NCBI RefSeq assembly: GCF_008017455.1
Contig: NZ_VRTY01000009.1
Coordinates: 1-64,000, forward strand
Length of the DNA: 64,000 bases
Reading direction: 5' to 3'
DNA from: Pontibacter qinzhouensis
GTDB lineage: Bacteria > Bacteroidota > Bacteroidia > Cytophagales > Hymenobacteraceae
A program made the translations under genes and the position numbers. The notes beneath the pieces are model-generated. The model was given only the letters and a program-made list of their open reading frames with translations, was not told where the DNA came from and made no database searches. Below, in pieces: positions 9,347 through 17,977 of this stretch. Position 1 is the stretch's first letter; every line of letters starts with the position of its first letter.

Positions 9347-11575
9347 ATGAGATTTATCTGCCTCTTTCTAGCTTCTTTACTTGCCCTGGTAACAGTTACA
9401 GCATCTGCTCAGCCTCTTTCAACAGGACCAAGAAAAGAGCAGGGGAAACCGGTGCGGTTAACACCAGTTCCCCTTAATGCCTCGCCCGCAGAAATTCAGA
9501 AGTTGCTTGACCGGCATCGTAATGTATATTTTAGGCCTGGCACTTATAACATTGGCACACTGCATATCAAAGATTGGCAACGTGGCCTGATATGGGGCGC
9601 AGGCCGCTTAACCACCACCTTAAAAGGAAATATTATCATCAGTGGCAGCCGTCAGGTTACCATCGGTAACTTCAGTATCATCAACAACAGCATAGGAGAA
9701 GGCAATGCCGTTATTGATGTTGTTGGCAACAAAGAGGGGAAAGTAACTCTCCTGAATGCCTTAGTAACGGGCAAAGATGGTATCGCCATACGGCTGAAAG
9801 CTCCCGGAAAAACCATAGTTCAAGGGTGCAATCCAAAATCAAGCGATATTGGTATCAGCATCGAACACCCGAAAGCCATTGCCCATGTTTTTGGTGGTAA
9901 CATTCAATACAACCGGGTTCATATTCAGCAAGTACAGGGGCACCTCGATGCAAGAGCATTTGGCATGCAGGTAAACAAAGGCGATGCTGATATTATTCTC
10001 CAGTCTCCGTCTCCGGTTGGTTATCATTTAATTGAAGGCATTAGATCGGAGGGCAATAACGGCGCAAAAACACAGGAGAAGCTGCTCCACGTTCCCCTAA
10101 CCAAAGCTGCTGTTAATGTAGTGTTGCGCGCAAATACTTTAGGGAGTATGCTACAGTACGCAGATTATAATGCCAACGGAACGCTCATATTGCTGGAGAA
10201 TGTCAATTATCCTGGTAAAGGAGATAACAGCTCTGTTGGTATAGTAACTGGAAGTAGGGGGGCGGCAAAAGTATTGAGTTACGGAAACAAATATGGCTTA
10301 AGCTACGATGAGGCTCCAGGCCCGTTTGTAATTAGCTCAACCACAACTGTTCAGTCTATGGGCGATTTATGGATGTTGCCCAACAAAACAGATTACAAGA
10401 AACCGTTTAATGAGCCTATCACCAAGTCTGCCATGCAGAAAGCCGGTAAGGCTGTGCCTTCTAAAGTATCTTTTTTAGTAACTGCAGACTCTGCCGCCGT
10501 ACAATTGCCGGTTTTTTCTCTTTATGAGGCAGCCACCTTGCCTCGTATTGCTAATCTGTCTGAGCTGATGCTAAACGTGAAGGATTTTGGAGCTATACCG
10601 AACGATGGAATAGACGACCGCGAAGCTATACAGAAAGCTCTGGATGCAGCGCTGATGGGCGGCAGGACTTCCGAACCTATTTATTTCCCGGCCGGAAAAT
10701 ATGATTTTAGCGAGCCTTTGTTTCTTGACCATTTAGCTGGTGGTGGTTTCTGGGGCGAAGGCGCAGATAAATCAGTCTTGGTTAGTACAACAGGAAAGGG
10801 TGTTGTTGTATCAGATGGTGCCGGCTATTCTACCTTTGTAGACATGGGCTTCGAAAATAAGCCTGGCGCAGAAACAAAGACGACTGATTTTGATTGGATT
10901 AATGCTCAGTCGGCAGATAAAACCCGAAAAAAGACGGGCGCTGCGCTGCAGGCAAATATGTTCTACCGCTGCCGGTTCGAGAATGGAAGAATCGGGATGG
11001 CTGTTGGCGCGCATAAAATGGGCGATGGCTTTATGATTGTAGATTGCGTTTTCCGGAACAACAAAACAGAGAAAGGAGAAGGAGCTGCTTACGCCTCCGA
11101 AAATTTCAATGTACTCACCAACCCTTTAGTACACTCCTTTTTCGACGATGTTGACTGCGCTGTTTCTAATCAAAAAGGAAGCTTTAACTTCTATGGCAAC
11201 AGATTAACCAACATACACACAGCGGCACTGAAATTTTATACCGTTGTGGGGAACAGTTTTGCCATAGTAAATAATGAGATGGATGCCTCTCCGGTTCCTT
11301 TTATTACCACCGGCCACAGCTCGGCAAAAGCGCACCTGCTCATAGAACGGGTTAGTATGAAGGCAGCGGCAACAAAGGCCAAAGCATCTAAGTACACACT
11401 TGGCGGGTCGGTCATGTTCCTGCATTCTTCTTTTCCTAACCGCACTATCTCGAACGGCGGCGGCATAGGCGACAATTCATTGATTTTATACAAAACTGCC
11501 GCTGCTGATGCCCAGGCAACAGGCAGAGCACATGGTTATTTAATGAAGATGCCCAGGAAAGGGAAGAAAGAGTAA
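9347..11575 (+). CDS. Secreted pectate-lyase-superfamily beta-helix protein
   Basis: 742 residues with a signal peptide (MRFICLFLASLLALVTVTAS, cut near AQP). The first half contains short beta-helix turns (NIIISGSRQVTIGNFSIINN). The second half starts, near residue 409, with the pectate lyase superfamily entry motif VKDFGAIPNDGIDDREAIQ followed by FPAGKYDF, typical of glycosidase or polysaccharide-lyase beta-helix folds. Two stacked helices in one chain suggest carbohydrate binding or cleavage outside the cytoplasm. No sorting domain is visible at the C terminus. It is monocistronic and the substrate cannot be assigned. Confidence 0.75.
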   Translation: MRFICLFLASLLALVTVTASAQPLSTGPRKEQGKPVRLTPVPLNASPAEIQKLLDRHRNVYFRPGTYNIGTLHIKDWQRGLIWGAGRLTTTLKGNIIISGSRQVTIGNFSIINNSIGEGNAVIDVVGNKEGKVTLLNALVTGKDGIAIRLKAPGKTIVQGCNPKSSDIGISIEHPKAIAHVFGGNIQYNRVHIQQVQGHLDARAFGMQVNKGDADIILQSPSPVGYHLIEGIRSEGNNGAKTQEKLLHVPLTKAAVNVVLRANTLGSMLQYADYNANGTLILLENVNYPGKGDNSSVGIVTGSRGAAKVLSYGNKYGLSYDEAPGPFVISSTTTVQSMGDLWMLPNKTDYKKPFNEPITKSAMQKAGKAVPSKVSFLVTADSAAVQLPVFSLYEAATLPRIANLSELMLNVKDFGAIPNDGIDDREAIQKALDAALMGGRTSEPIYFPAGKYDFSEPLFLDHLAGGGFWGEGADKSVLVSTTGKGVVVSDGAGYSTFVDMGFENKPGAETKTTDFDWINAQSADKTRKKTGAALQANMFYRCRFENGRIGMAVGAHKMGDGFMIVDCVFRNNKTEKGEGAAYASENFNVLTNPLVHSFFDDVDCAVSNQKGSFNFYGNRLTNIHTAALKFYTVVGNSFAIVNNEMDASPVPFITTGHSSAKAHLLIERVSMKAAATKAKASKYTLGGSVMFLHSSFPNRTISNGGGIGDNSLILYKTAAADAQATGRAHGYLMKMPRKGKKE

Positions 11576-11830
11576 CTTTACTAAAAAGGCGCACCACCTT
11601 CCCAAACTGAGTATTTTCACCAGCAAGCAGCCCTCACTTTGAGCATGAGCAGCAATTCTGCTCTCTTGCCCCCGATCGCCGAATGCCTGTTGGCAAGCAC
11701 ACACAGCAGGAGCGAACGGAGCAGATTTTTAGTCTGGAAAGCTAGAAACTTTGAGGTTTTGGTTAAGCAGCAGCGCCCTGTTCTGGTATAAACAGGGCCT
11801 GTTACCCAGATCAGCAGAAACAGCCACAAA
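11576..11830. other. Spacer without a supported gene
   Basis: This holds a weak hairpin (GCCCTGTT at 11775-11782 with AACAGGGC at 11791-11798), perhaps a terminator. A minus-strand reading frame of 87 codons crosses the next terminator and has no recognisable features. Confidence 0.4.
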
Positions 11831-11857
11831 AAAAGCTCTTCATCCGGAAGAGCTTTT
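11831..11857 (-). terminator. Bidirectional terminator near the GlcG-like gene
   Basis: AAAAGCTCTTC (11831-11841) pairs with GAAGAGCTTTT (11847-11857). It has A/T tails on both sides and lies 25 nt after the stop of the minus-strand gene ending at 11882. Confidence 0.85.
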
Positions 11858-11881
11858 AAAGAGAGGCTTAACAACCTCATT

Positions 11882-12289
11882 TTAAGAGATGGCCTGAACG
11901 CCTGCCTCAGCTACGGTATGGTCGTTCTCAACTGTACTACCCGATACGCCAATAGCACCAATAATTTCGCCGCCAGCATCTTTAATCGGAATGCCACCCG
12001 GAAAAGTAATTAAGCCGCCGTTTGAGTGCTCTATGTTATAAAGCGAACCACCCGGCTGCGATGCCTGCCCCAGGTCTCCGGTTGGCATATCAAAAAAGCG
12101 AGCTGTTCTGGCCTTCCGCATGGCAATGTCTACGGAGCCAAGCCAGGCGCCGTCCATGCGGGCGAAGGCTGTCAGGTTTGCACCTGCATCTACAATAGCG
12201 ATGTTCATTTTCAGGTTTAGCTCCTGCGCTTTGTCTCTGGCCGCTTTAATGGCTTTATCAGCTTGTTCAAGTGTAATTTCCATGTGCAC
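11882..12289 (-). CDS. GlcG/HbpS-family protein (possible haem binding)
   Basis: 135 residues spanning a single GlcG/HbpS domain. It shows the family pattern: [16 protein letters not shown] helix, [42 protein letters not shown] and a C-terminal VAEAGVQA helix. Some members of the family bind haem, others accompany glycolate or diol metabolism; nothing nearby decides between these. The protein is cytosolic here since there is no signal peptide. It may start at the first or the third codon (both ATG). It is a single-gene unit with its own terminator. Confidence 0.85.
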   Translation of the reverse strand: MHMEITLEQADKAIKAARDKAQELNLKMNIAIVDAGANLTAFARMDGAWLGSVDIAMRKARTARFFDMPTGDLGQASQPGGSLYNIEHSNGGLITFPGGIPIKDAGGEIIGAIGVSGSTVENDHTVAEAGVQAIS

Positions 12290-12621
12290 TTCAAGTTTTT
12301 GTGTTAGTTGTAGTTACATACTACCATTAGCCAGCAAAGGTTTGCGCACCCAGAGCAGGCAATGTGGCTGATAAAAGGGAAATACCTGCTCCGTTTACCG
12401 TACCTCAACAAAGTCATATAGCAGGCTACAGAAACCGCCCAAAAACTCCGTTTTAGTACGTAACGCCAGGCAAGACTAGCTCTTTAGCAAAGTCCAAAGT
12501 ATTTCAGATGCTAACCCTTGAAACAGTTCAATGTTTATGTAATCCCTGCATCATTTGACTTATATTCTCTAACATCACCATTACAGCCATTTAACCTTAC
12601 CATAACCAACAATCAGCAACC

Positions 12622-12679
12622 AATTATTCTAATGAAAACCGCCTTCCGAGAGGTTTGAGGGCAAAAGTCCTCAAGGGTA
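12622..12679 (+). repeat. Repeat A copy 3
   Basis: AATTATTCTAATGAAAAC, core GCCTTCCGAGAGG, end TCAAGGGTAA. The GGGT end is only about 7 nt beyond the stop of the response-regulator gene. The run CAACAATCAGCAACC (12606-12621) directly precedes it. Confidence 0.85.
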
Positions 12680-12685
12680 AGTATG

Positions 12686-13057
12686 TTAAAGCTGTTGTAG
12701 AATTTGTGATAATTTATCTTTGTTGATGGGTTTTACCAGGTACTCCTCCACATTGGCAAAGTTCGTTGCCCGCTGCCTGTCGAATTTGCTTGTAGAGGAT
12801 GTCAGGATGTACACTTTGTGTTGCAGGCCCTTCTCCTCCAGCTTCTCCAGGAACTCCCAACCATCCATTACCGGCATATTCAGGTCCAGAAAGATAACGT
12901 CTGGCGCAATGGCATCCAGGTTGGTAAGTGCTACAACCGGCTCCGTGAAATTGTAAACAGGATACTGTGGGTTTATATGACCAATAAGAGAGGCGGTAAT
13001 AAAGTTGGCTATCTCGGCGTCATCAACAAGCATTATTTTTTTCATTTCTGATGGCAT
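12686..13057 (-). CDS. Single-domain response regulator (CheY-like receiver)
   Basis: 123 residues make up one receiver domain with no output domain. The phospho-acceptor is Asp58 (IFLDLNMPVMDGW), with the acidic pair in MLVDDAE, the Thr/Ser of YILTSST and the Lys of YLVKPI. It starts 7 nt after the stop of the kinase-like gene, so the two are one operon. It probably relays phosphate to another protein or acts by binding. This receiver group with long alpha-loops and ILTSS is common beside short kinases in Bacteroidota. Confidence 0.93.
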   Translation of the reverse strand: MPSEMKKIMLVDDAEIANFITASLIGHINPQYPVYNFTEPVVALTNLDAIAPDVIFLDLNMPVMDGWEFLEKLEEKGLQHKVYILTSSTSKFDRQRATNFANVEEYLVKPINKDKLSQILQQL

Positions 13058-13064
13058 TAGTACG

Positions 13065-13862
13065 TCAGGCTTTTAGTTCGTCAAGTTCTGCGGTGGCTTT
13101 TTGTATAACCTCTTGCAAGGCAGTATCCAGGTCGTGAGCCGATGTCTGGAGCATGGGTAGCAGCTGCTGCTTCAGCTCCTCGGGTGTGGTGCAGTAACCG
13201 GCGAGCGTTACCAGGCCGAGTATGCGGCTGAGTGGTTCCCGCAAATGGTGCGCATTCATAATCGATACCTCCAGGAGCTTCTCGTTTTTGGCGGCAATCT
13301 CCTGTGTTCTTTCCTGTATTACCTCCTGCTGGTGCTGGTTAATATAGCTTATAAGCGCATGCTGCTTATCTAACTCCTGAAACAGGCACAGCTCCAGGAG
13401 CTTCGACTCCAGATTCTCGGCCATCAGTTTTACGAAGGTAACATCGCGGCCTGCAAAAGGCTTGCTCCTGCCAGACAGCAGCGAAATTACAATTCGGCAC
13501 TCTTCGCGGGCAAAAAGCCAACCCCAAAGTTCAGGTTTTTCGTCAGGCTCCAGGGCATAGCTAGCGGGCAGGTTTAAGGTGCTAAAATCGGTGAGGTACA
13601 CAGGAACACCTTTTTGCAGCAGCACCTGCTCATGCGGAAGATAGCTTTCCTGTTTCTGCACTTGCACGGCATTGGCACTCACTGTAATATGTATAAAAAA
13701 GTTGTTCCAGTTAAAGCTAATCCTGAACACATGAAAATTGAACAGGTATTTCAGGTTTACCCGAAGCGCCTCGGCAATACCATCGAAAGAGCGCTCCCGA
13801 AACAGCACTGTCGAAAACCGCGAAAAGGCCTCGTACCTGATCCTGTAAATCTGCCCTTCCAT
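13065..13862 (-). CDS. Histidine-kinase-like protein without a catalytic ATPase domain
   Basis: 265 residues. The N-terminal 150 look like a GAF-type sensor fold (no Cys or His cofactor motif recognised). A coiled coil (about 165-200, QEVIQERTQEIAAKNEKL) leads into a dimerisation/phosphotransfer helix pair with the H-box AHHLREPLSRILGL, phospho-acceptor probably His205. The protein then ends: the ATP-binding N, G1 and G2 boxes that should follow are absent, and a stop is followed at once by the receiver gene. It could be phosphorylated by another kinase or serve as a histidine phosphotransfer or phosphatase partner. The boundary shows no frameshift debris. Confidence 0.8.
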   Translation of the reverse strand: MEGQIYRIRYEAFSRFSTVLFRERSFDGIAEALRVNLKYLFNFHVFRISFNWNNFFIHITVSANAVQVQKQESYLPHEQVLLQKGVPVYLTDFSTLNLPASYALEPDEKPELWGWLFAREECRIVISLLSGRSKPFAGRDVTFVKLMAENLESKLLELCLFQELDKQHALISYINQHQQEVIQERTQEIAAKNEKLLEVSIMNAHHLREPLSRILGLVTLAGYCTTPEELKQQLLPMLQTSAHDLDTALQEVIQKATAELDELKA

Positions 13863-13869
13863 TACTTCT

Positions 13870-13899
13870 GGTGCTTCGCCAACTTAAAAATCAGAAATT
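13870..13899 (-). repeat. Repeat B, single copy
   Basis: GTGCTTCGCCAACTTAAAAA then TCAGAAATT, matching the terminal repeat of the 6700-7124 element. It adjoins Repeat A copy 4. Confidence 0.55.
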
Positions 13900-13900
13900 G

Positions 13901-13959
13901 CAATTATTTAAATGAAAACGGCCTTTCAACGGATTTTTAGCTAAATAACGCCAAGGGTT
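13901..13959 (+). repeat. Repeat A copy 4
   Basis: AATTATTTAAATGAAAAC, core GGCCTTTCAACGG, end GCCAAGGGT. The GGGT end faces the 3' end of the AhpD-like gene. Confidence 0.8.
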
Positions 13960-14007
13960 TACCTGTTGCAGGCAGCTTTTCAAATCTGAATTCAGACGCT
14001 ATTCTGC

Positions 14008-14589
14008 TTAAAACTCAGGCTCCAGCAGCTCGTTGTCCAGCTTAATGCCGGTTATGGTGGCAATCGTGTTTAGCATGTTTACCAGGTCGGCCTGCGCCAT
14101 AAGTTCCTGCACCTCCGCCTCAGAAAAACCCTCCTGGTAGAGCTCCTCAAAATCGTTTTCGGTAACGGTGGCGGTATGCAGCGCAGCCTTGGTAGCAACT
14201 CTAATGGCAGTTCTGTAGCTAGATGGCAGCACAGTTGAATCGATATGTTCTGTAACCTTAAAGCCCGCTTCCTCGCTGATCAGTTTGCTCATGCTGTCGG
14301 CAAAAATACCGTGTGCCTGGGCACAGTAGTCGCAACCGCGCTCTTTCGAAACATTATAAATGATTAACTGCTTCAGAATGCTGGGTACTTGCCCTTCTAA
14401 AAGGGTGGAGCGGAGTTTTGCCCAGTTGCCACGCAGCAAGGTGGCGTTACTTCCCTGGCATTTAAACCAGTTTAGCACAAACGGCAGCTGCAGGCTCTGC
14501 ATAGTTTCATTGTAAATTGCCTGTACTTCGGGGCTGGCATCGTCGTAATGCACCATGCTGAATCTGCTCGGCGGGGTATTATTTACCAT
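14008..14589 (-). CDS. AhpD/carboxymuconolactone decarboxylase-family protein
   Basis: 193 residues, all-helical family. The redox motif is complete: CDYCAQAH, with Cys86, Cys89 and His93, the layout of AhpD-like peroxidases. An upstream Glu (SKERGC) fits the proton-relay position. It would reduce peroxides or handle a thiol-disulfide partner in the cytosol. It stands alone: no ahpC, lipoamide gene or sigma factor is nearby. The ATG at 14589 begins the family's usual N-terminal extension. Confidence 0.88.
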   Translation of the reverse strand: MVNNTPPSRFSMVHYDDASPEVQAIYNETMQSLQLPFVLNWFKCQGSNATLLRGNWAKLRSTLLEGQVPSILKQLIIYNVSKERGCDYCAQAHGIFADSMSKLISEEAGFKVTEHIDSTVLPSSYRTAIRVATKAALHTATVTENDFEELYQEGFSEAEVQELMAQADLVNMLNTIATITGIKLDNELLEPEF

Positions 14590-14900
14590 AAAATGAGAAG
14601 GCGGTTTATTCGTAAATTATAATCTAAGGTCAAAGTTATAATTATTTCTTCTAAAATAATCCACTTCTAAAAGTTAAGAACTTTGTTTATTAAAAATTTG
14701 ATCTAATCCTGTGTTATGCCGCTTTACCTGGAGTTGCGTAGTAGCTTTACTTTAGTCTAAAGCATAGGCTATGCGAAATTACTCCCCAATCACATATCTT
14801 AATTACTTTATATTTTATCATTTTATCATCATGCGGTGCCACACCAACTGCTCAGGCTGAAAAAGAAAAAAGATTCTGCCGCACCTGCCACTTTGTTCAT

Positions 14901-14930
14901 TTTGTAACCTGATATTTTTTGTTACCTTCG
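14901..14930 (+). promoter_or_regulatory. Probable promoter of the metE leader
   Basis: TTTG at 14901-14904, an 18-bp spacer and TACCTTCG at 14923-14930 (one change from TAnnTTTG). It would start transcription about 30 nt ahead of the cobalamin aptamer. Confidence 0.45.
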
Positions 14931-14965
14931 CCACAGAAGTTCTTTACTTTATTCTTCCTGATATC

Positions 14966-15135
14966 GGGTGTAAGGGTAAAACCACACTTAATAAGGAACC
15001 GTGTGAAAATCACGGGCTGTCGCGCAACTGTAAGTAACACATCAGTTTGTTGCCATCTAATAGTCCATTGTCCCCAACCAAGACGCGGGGTGAGAAGGAC
15101 GGCAACAAGGTTACAAGCCAGGAGACTTACCTGAT
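14966..15135 (+). promoter_or_regulatory. Cobalamin riboswitch
   Basis: A B12-sensing leader ahead of metE. The conserved core ACGGGCTGTCGCGCAACTGT is complete (15012-15031), preceded by ATAAGGAACC. The B12 box is AGCCAGGAGACTTACC (15116-15131). P1 can form between GTAAG (14970-14974) and CTTAC (15126-15130). The expected logic is that B12 represses metE because MetH can then work. About 300 nt lie between the aptamer and metE. Confidence 0.95.
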
Positions 15136-15185
15136 ATTATGAGACAAATGCTTTCGCGGTCTGAAGCAGTAGTCTGGAAAAAGAA

Positions 15186-15401
15186 ATGAAGAGCACAGGA
15201 TACAACACCTGTAAACAGCCCCGGCGTGCCCAGGCAGCAGTTACCCCTATACCTGCTTTGCCTGTTCTGGCCTGCCGGCCCTGGTTTGCATTTGCTTTAA
15301 TAAGCATGGGTATTGTGGTTCGTGTGCCGCTGCATTTCTCTCCTTCTTCACTATTAACCAATCCCGAAAGCATACAGGATACTGTAAGAGCATTAATCTA
15401 A
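15186..15401 (+). CDS. Possible small leader protein between riboswitch and metE
   Basis: An open frame of 71 codons starts at ATG 15186 after an A/G-rich stretch and stops 30 nt before metE. The product would be basic at the N terminus with a hydrophobic middle (ACRPWFAFALISMGIVVRV). I recognise no family. A frame of similar length exists on the other strand, so chance is quite possible. The region may only be the riboswitch expression platform. Confidence 0.25.
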   Translation: MKSTGYNTCKQPRRAQAAVTPIPALPVLACRPWFAFALISMGIVVRVPLHFSPSSLLTNPESIQDTVRALI

Positions 15402-15431
15402 AAATTAATGTTTAACTAAACGTATTGTTGT

Positions 15432-17738
15432 ATGCTAACAAACAATCTTGGCTACCCGAGGGTGGGTGCCCAACGCGAACTAAAAAAGGCCTGTGAACAG
15501 TACTGGGCCGGCAAAGTATCGCAACATGAGCTGTTTCAGGTAAAAAGCCAGCTCCTGAAACAAAACTGGCTGACCCAGCAGGCGGCCGGCATCGACCTTA
15601 TTCCGTCGAACGATTTCAGCTTTTACGACCAGGTGCTCGACATGTCGCTTACGGTGGGGAACATACCGGCACGCTATAGTCCCGTGCTCACGCAGAACAA
15701 AGGCAACTCGGAGCTCGACCTGTATTTTGCCATGGCGCGCGGCTACCAGAAAGATGGCTTAGATGTAAAAGCCATGGAAATGACCAAGTGGTTCGATACC
15801 AACTACCACTACATTGTGCCGGAGTTCCTGCCAAACCAAACCTTCAGCCTGTTTTCTACCAAAGTCTTTGCCGATTTCGAGGAGTCGAAGCAGGTGCTGG
15901 GGCACGCATCTAAACCTGTTTTACTCGGACCAGTTTCGTACCTCTTGTTAGGGAAAGAGAAAGAAGCTGGTTTCCACCGTATTGAACTGCTCCAAAACCT
16001 ACTGCCTGTTTATATACAACTGCTTAACCAGCTCCGCGAACGGGGTGCGGTGTGGGTGCAGTTCGATGAGCCTTTCCTTGCTATGGATCTTACTGAAAAT
16101 GAGAAAAAGGCTTATGAATACGCTTACCGTGAAATAAAGCGGCAATGCGCCGGCATTAAAACACTGGTTGCCACTTACTTTGAGGGCCTGCACGACAATG
16201 CGGCCCTGGCGGCCACACTGCCGGTGTGCGCCCTGCACCTCGACCTGGTGCGCGCACCGCAGCAGCTCGACCAGGTGCTGCCCCTGCTATCTAAAAAGAA
16301 GTCGCTCTCGCTGGGCGTAGTAGATGGCCGCAACATCTGGAAAAACGACTACAACCAGTCGCTGGAGCTGCTCCAGCAGGCCATAGACCAGCTGGGGGAG
16401 GAGCGCGTGATGATCGCGCCTTCATGCTCGCTGCTGCATGTGCCTTTCGACCTGGACCTGGAGACGAAGCTAAGTCCGGAAATTAAAAACTGGCTGGCCT
16501 TTGCCAAACAGAAGCTGCAGGAGGTAGGGGACCTGCAACGCATTCTGCACGGCGATGAGGCCCTGTTACTGCAAAACCAGCAGGCAGCGGCGCTTCGCAA
16601 ACAATCGGCACTCATTCATAAACCAGCTGTAAAGGCACGCACGGCCGCTATTACCGAACAAGATGCCCAACGCCACAGCAGCTTTGCCTCGCGCCAGCAG
16701 AAACAGTATGAGGAATTTCAGCTGCCACTCTTCCCGACTACCACTATCGGCTCGTTTCCGCAAACTGCCGACATTCGGCAGCTCCGGGCCCGCCTGAAGA
16801 AAGGAGAACTTACGCAGGCCCAGTACGAGCAGGAGATAGAACGCGCCACTGAAGAAGTAATACGTTGGCAGGAGAGCCTGCACCTTGATGTACTGGTACA
16901 CGGCGAGTTTGAGCGCAACGACATGGTAGAGTATTTCGGAGAGCTGCTCGAAGGTTTCGCCTTTACGCAGAATGGCTGGGTACAGAGCTACGGTAGCCGC
17001 TGCGTTAAACCGCCCGTTATTTACGGCGACGTTAGCCGTCCCGAAGCCATGACGGTGCGCTGGAGCACCTATGCCCAATCTCTTACCTCCAAACTGGTAA
17101 AAGGAATGCTTACCGGGCCGGTAACTATTCTTCAATGGTCTTTTGTGCGCGACGACCAGCCTCGTTCCGAAACTACGCTGCAAATAGCCCTGGCCATCCG
17201 CGATGAGGTGGTGTCGCTGGAGGAGAGCGGCATCCGCATCATCCAGATAGATGAGCCTGCCATACGCGAAGGGCTGCCATTGCGCCGCGCCCATTGGCAA
17301 GCCTACCTCGATTGGGCTATAAAAGCGTTCCGGGTATCGGCCAGCGGCGTGAAAGACGAAACCCAGATACACACGCACATGTGCTACAGCGAGTTCAACG
17401 ACATCATAGCCTCCATTGCCGACATGGATGCTGATGTGATTACCATGGAAACTTCGCGTTCGCAGATGGAGCTGCTGGAGGCCTTTGCCGACTTCGCTTA
17501 CCCGAACGAGATCGGCCCAGGCGTTTACGACATCCATTCGCCACGTGTGCCTTCGGTAGAGGAGATGGTAAGCCTGCTCGAGAAAGCGGCCACCTTGTTA
17601 CCAGCCCGGAACCTGTGGGTAAACCCCGATTGCGGCCTTAAAACCCGCAAGTGGCCCGAAACAGAAGAATCGCTGAAAAACATGGTGCAAGCTGCCAGAA
17701 TAGTAAGAGAGAAAATAGGAGAACCTGCTGTGGCCTGA
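15432..17738 (+). CDS. metE: Cobalamin-independent methionine synthase MetE
   Basis: Transfers the methyl group of methyl-THF (polyglutamate form) straight to homocysteine with a zinc-activated thiol, without B12. At 768 residues both halves of the double barrel are present. The N-terminal half begins NLGYPRVGAQRELKKA. The catalytic half begins near TTIGSFPQT, contains HGEFERNDMVEYFGE and has the zinc ligands His649 and Cys651 (HTHMCYSEF) and Cys734 (VNPDCGLKTRKW). The gene lies behind a cobalamin riboswitch, complementary to the SAM-controlled metH 11 kb away. It ends at a hairpin. Confidence 0.97.
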   Translation: MLTNNLGYPRVGAQRELKKACEQYWAGKVSQHELFQVKSQLLKQNWLTQQAAGIDLIPSNDFSFYDQVLDMSLTVGNIPARYSPVLTQNKGNSELDLYFAMARGYQKDGLDVKAMEMTKWFDTNYHYIVPEFLPNQTFSLFSTKVFADFEESKQVLGHASKPVLLGPVSYLLLGKEKEAGFHRIELLQNLLPVYIQLLNQLRERGAVWVQFDEPFLAMDLTENEKKAYEYAYREIKRQCAGIKTLVATYFEGLHDNAALAATLPVCALHLDLVRAPQQLDQVLPLLSKKKSLSLGVVDGRNIWKNDYNQSLELLQQAIDQLGEERVMIAPSCSLLHVPFDLDLETKLSPEIKNWLAFAKQKLQEVGDLQRILHGDEALLLQNQQAAALRKQSALIHKPAVKARTAAITEQDAQRHSSFASRQQKQYEEFQLPLFPTTTIGSFPQTADIRQLRARLKKGELTQAQYEQEIERATEEVIRWQESLHLDVLVHGEFERNDMVEYFGELLEGFAFTQNGWVQSYGSRCVKPPVIYGDVSRPEAMTVRWSTYAQSLTSKLVKGMLTGPVTILQWSFVRDDQPRSETTLQIALAIRDEVVSLEESGIRIIQIDEPAIREGLPLRRAHWQAYLDWAIKAFRVSASGVKDETQIHTHMCYSEFNDIIASIADMDADVITMETSRSQMELLEAFADFAYPNEIGPGVYDIHSPRVPSVEEMVSLLEKAATLLPARNLWVNPDCGLKTRKWPETEESLKNMVQAARIVREKIGEPAVA

Positions 17739-17744
17739 CAGCTA

Positions 17745-17778
17745 GAGCGCCTGCATCTGTTTAAAGGTGCAGGCGCTC
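17745..17778 (+). terminator. Hairpin after metE
   Basis: GAGCGCCTGCA (17745-17755) pairs perfectly with 17768-17778 across 12 nt. The T run is weak, but the position 7 nt after the metE stop supports it. Confidence 0.7.
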
Positions 17779-17786
17779 ACTTTCTC

Positions 17787-17826
17787 AAATTATTCTAATG
17801 AAAAGAGCCTTCCAAAGGTTTTTTTA
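17787..17826 (+). repeat. Repeat A copy 5 (3' part lost)
   Basis: AATTATTCTAATGAAAAG, core GCCTTCCAAAGG, then a T run; the GGGT end is missing and Repeat D follows at once. Here the AATTATT end faces the metE 3' end, the opposite of most copies. Confidence 0.75.
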
Positions 17827-17977
17827 GATTTTAGACACTAGATATTAGATGCTAGACCTTTTATTAGTTAAGAGTTGAGGATCTATCAATCACAATTCCT
17901 TCATCTTCAAATTTCCAAATCTTCACATCTCCAAATCAATCATTAAGCCATCTAACAATCAACAACTAGCAATAAGC
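17826..17977 (+). repeat. Composite repeat block (D, C and CAACAATC modules)
   Basis: Ordered modules between Repeat A copies 5 and 6: TAGACACTAGATATTAGATG (Repeat D), TTATTAGTTAAGAGTT, then Repeat C (17901-17939, CATCTTCAAATTTCC followed by AAATCTTCACATCTCC), then CATTAAGCCATCTAACAATC. The same order recurs at 57690-57820, also flanked by two Repeat A copies. Confidence 0.7.

Noticed and set aside
11617-11880. Minus-strand frame of 87 codons after the GlcG-like gene
   Set aside because: It runs through the terminator hairpin at 11831-11857 and has no family features.
14772-14909. Lipoprotein-like reading frame ahead of the metE promoter (ending LSSC, then GATPTAQA)
   Set aside because: No start codon in frame and it stops after about 46 codons, overlapping the promoter; treated as chance or a decayed gene end.
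15137-15373. Minus-strand frame of 78 codons opposite the metE leader
   Set aside because: It overlaps the riboswitch platform, has low-complexity basic composition and no start context; an opposing plus-strand frame of similar length shows how easily chance frames occur here.
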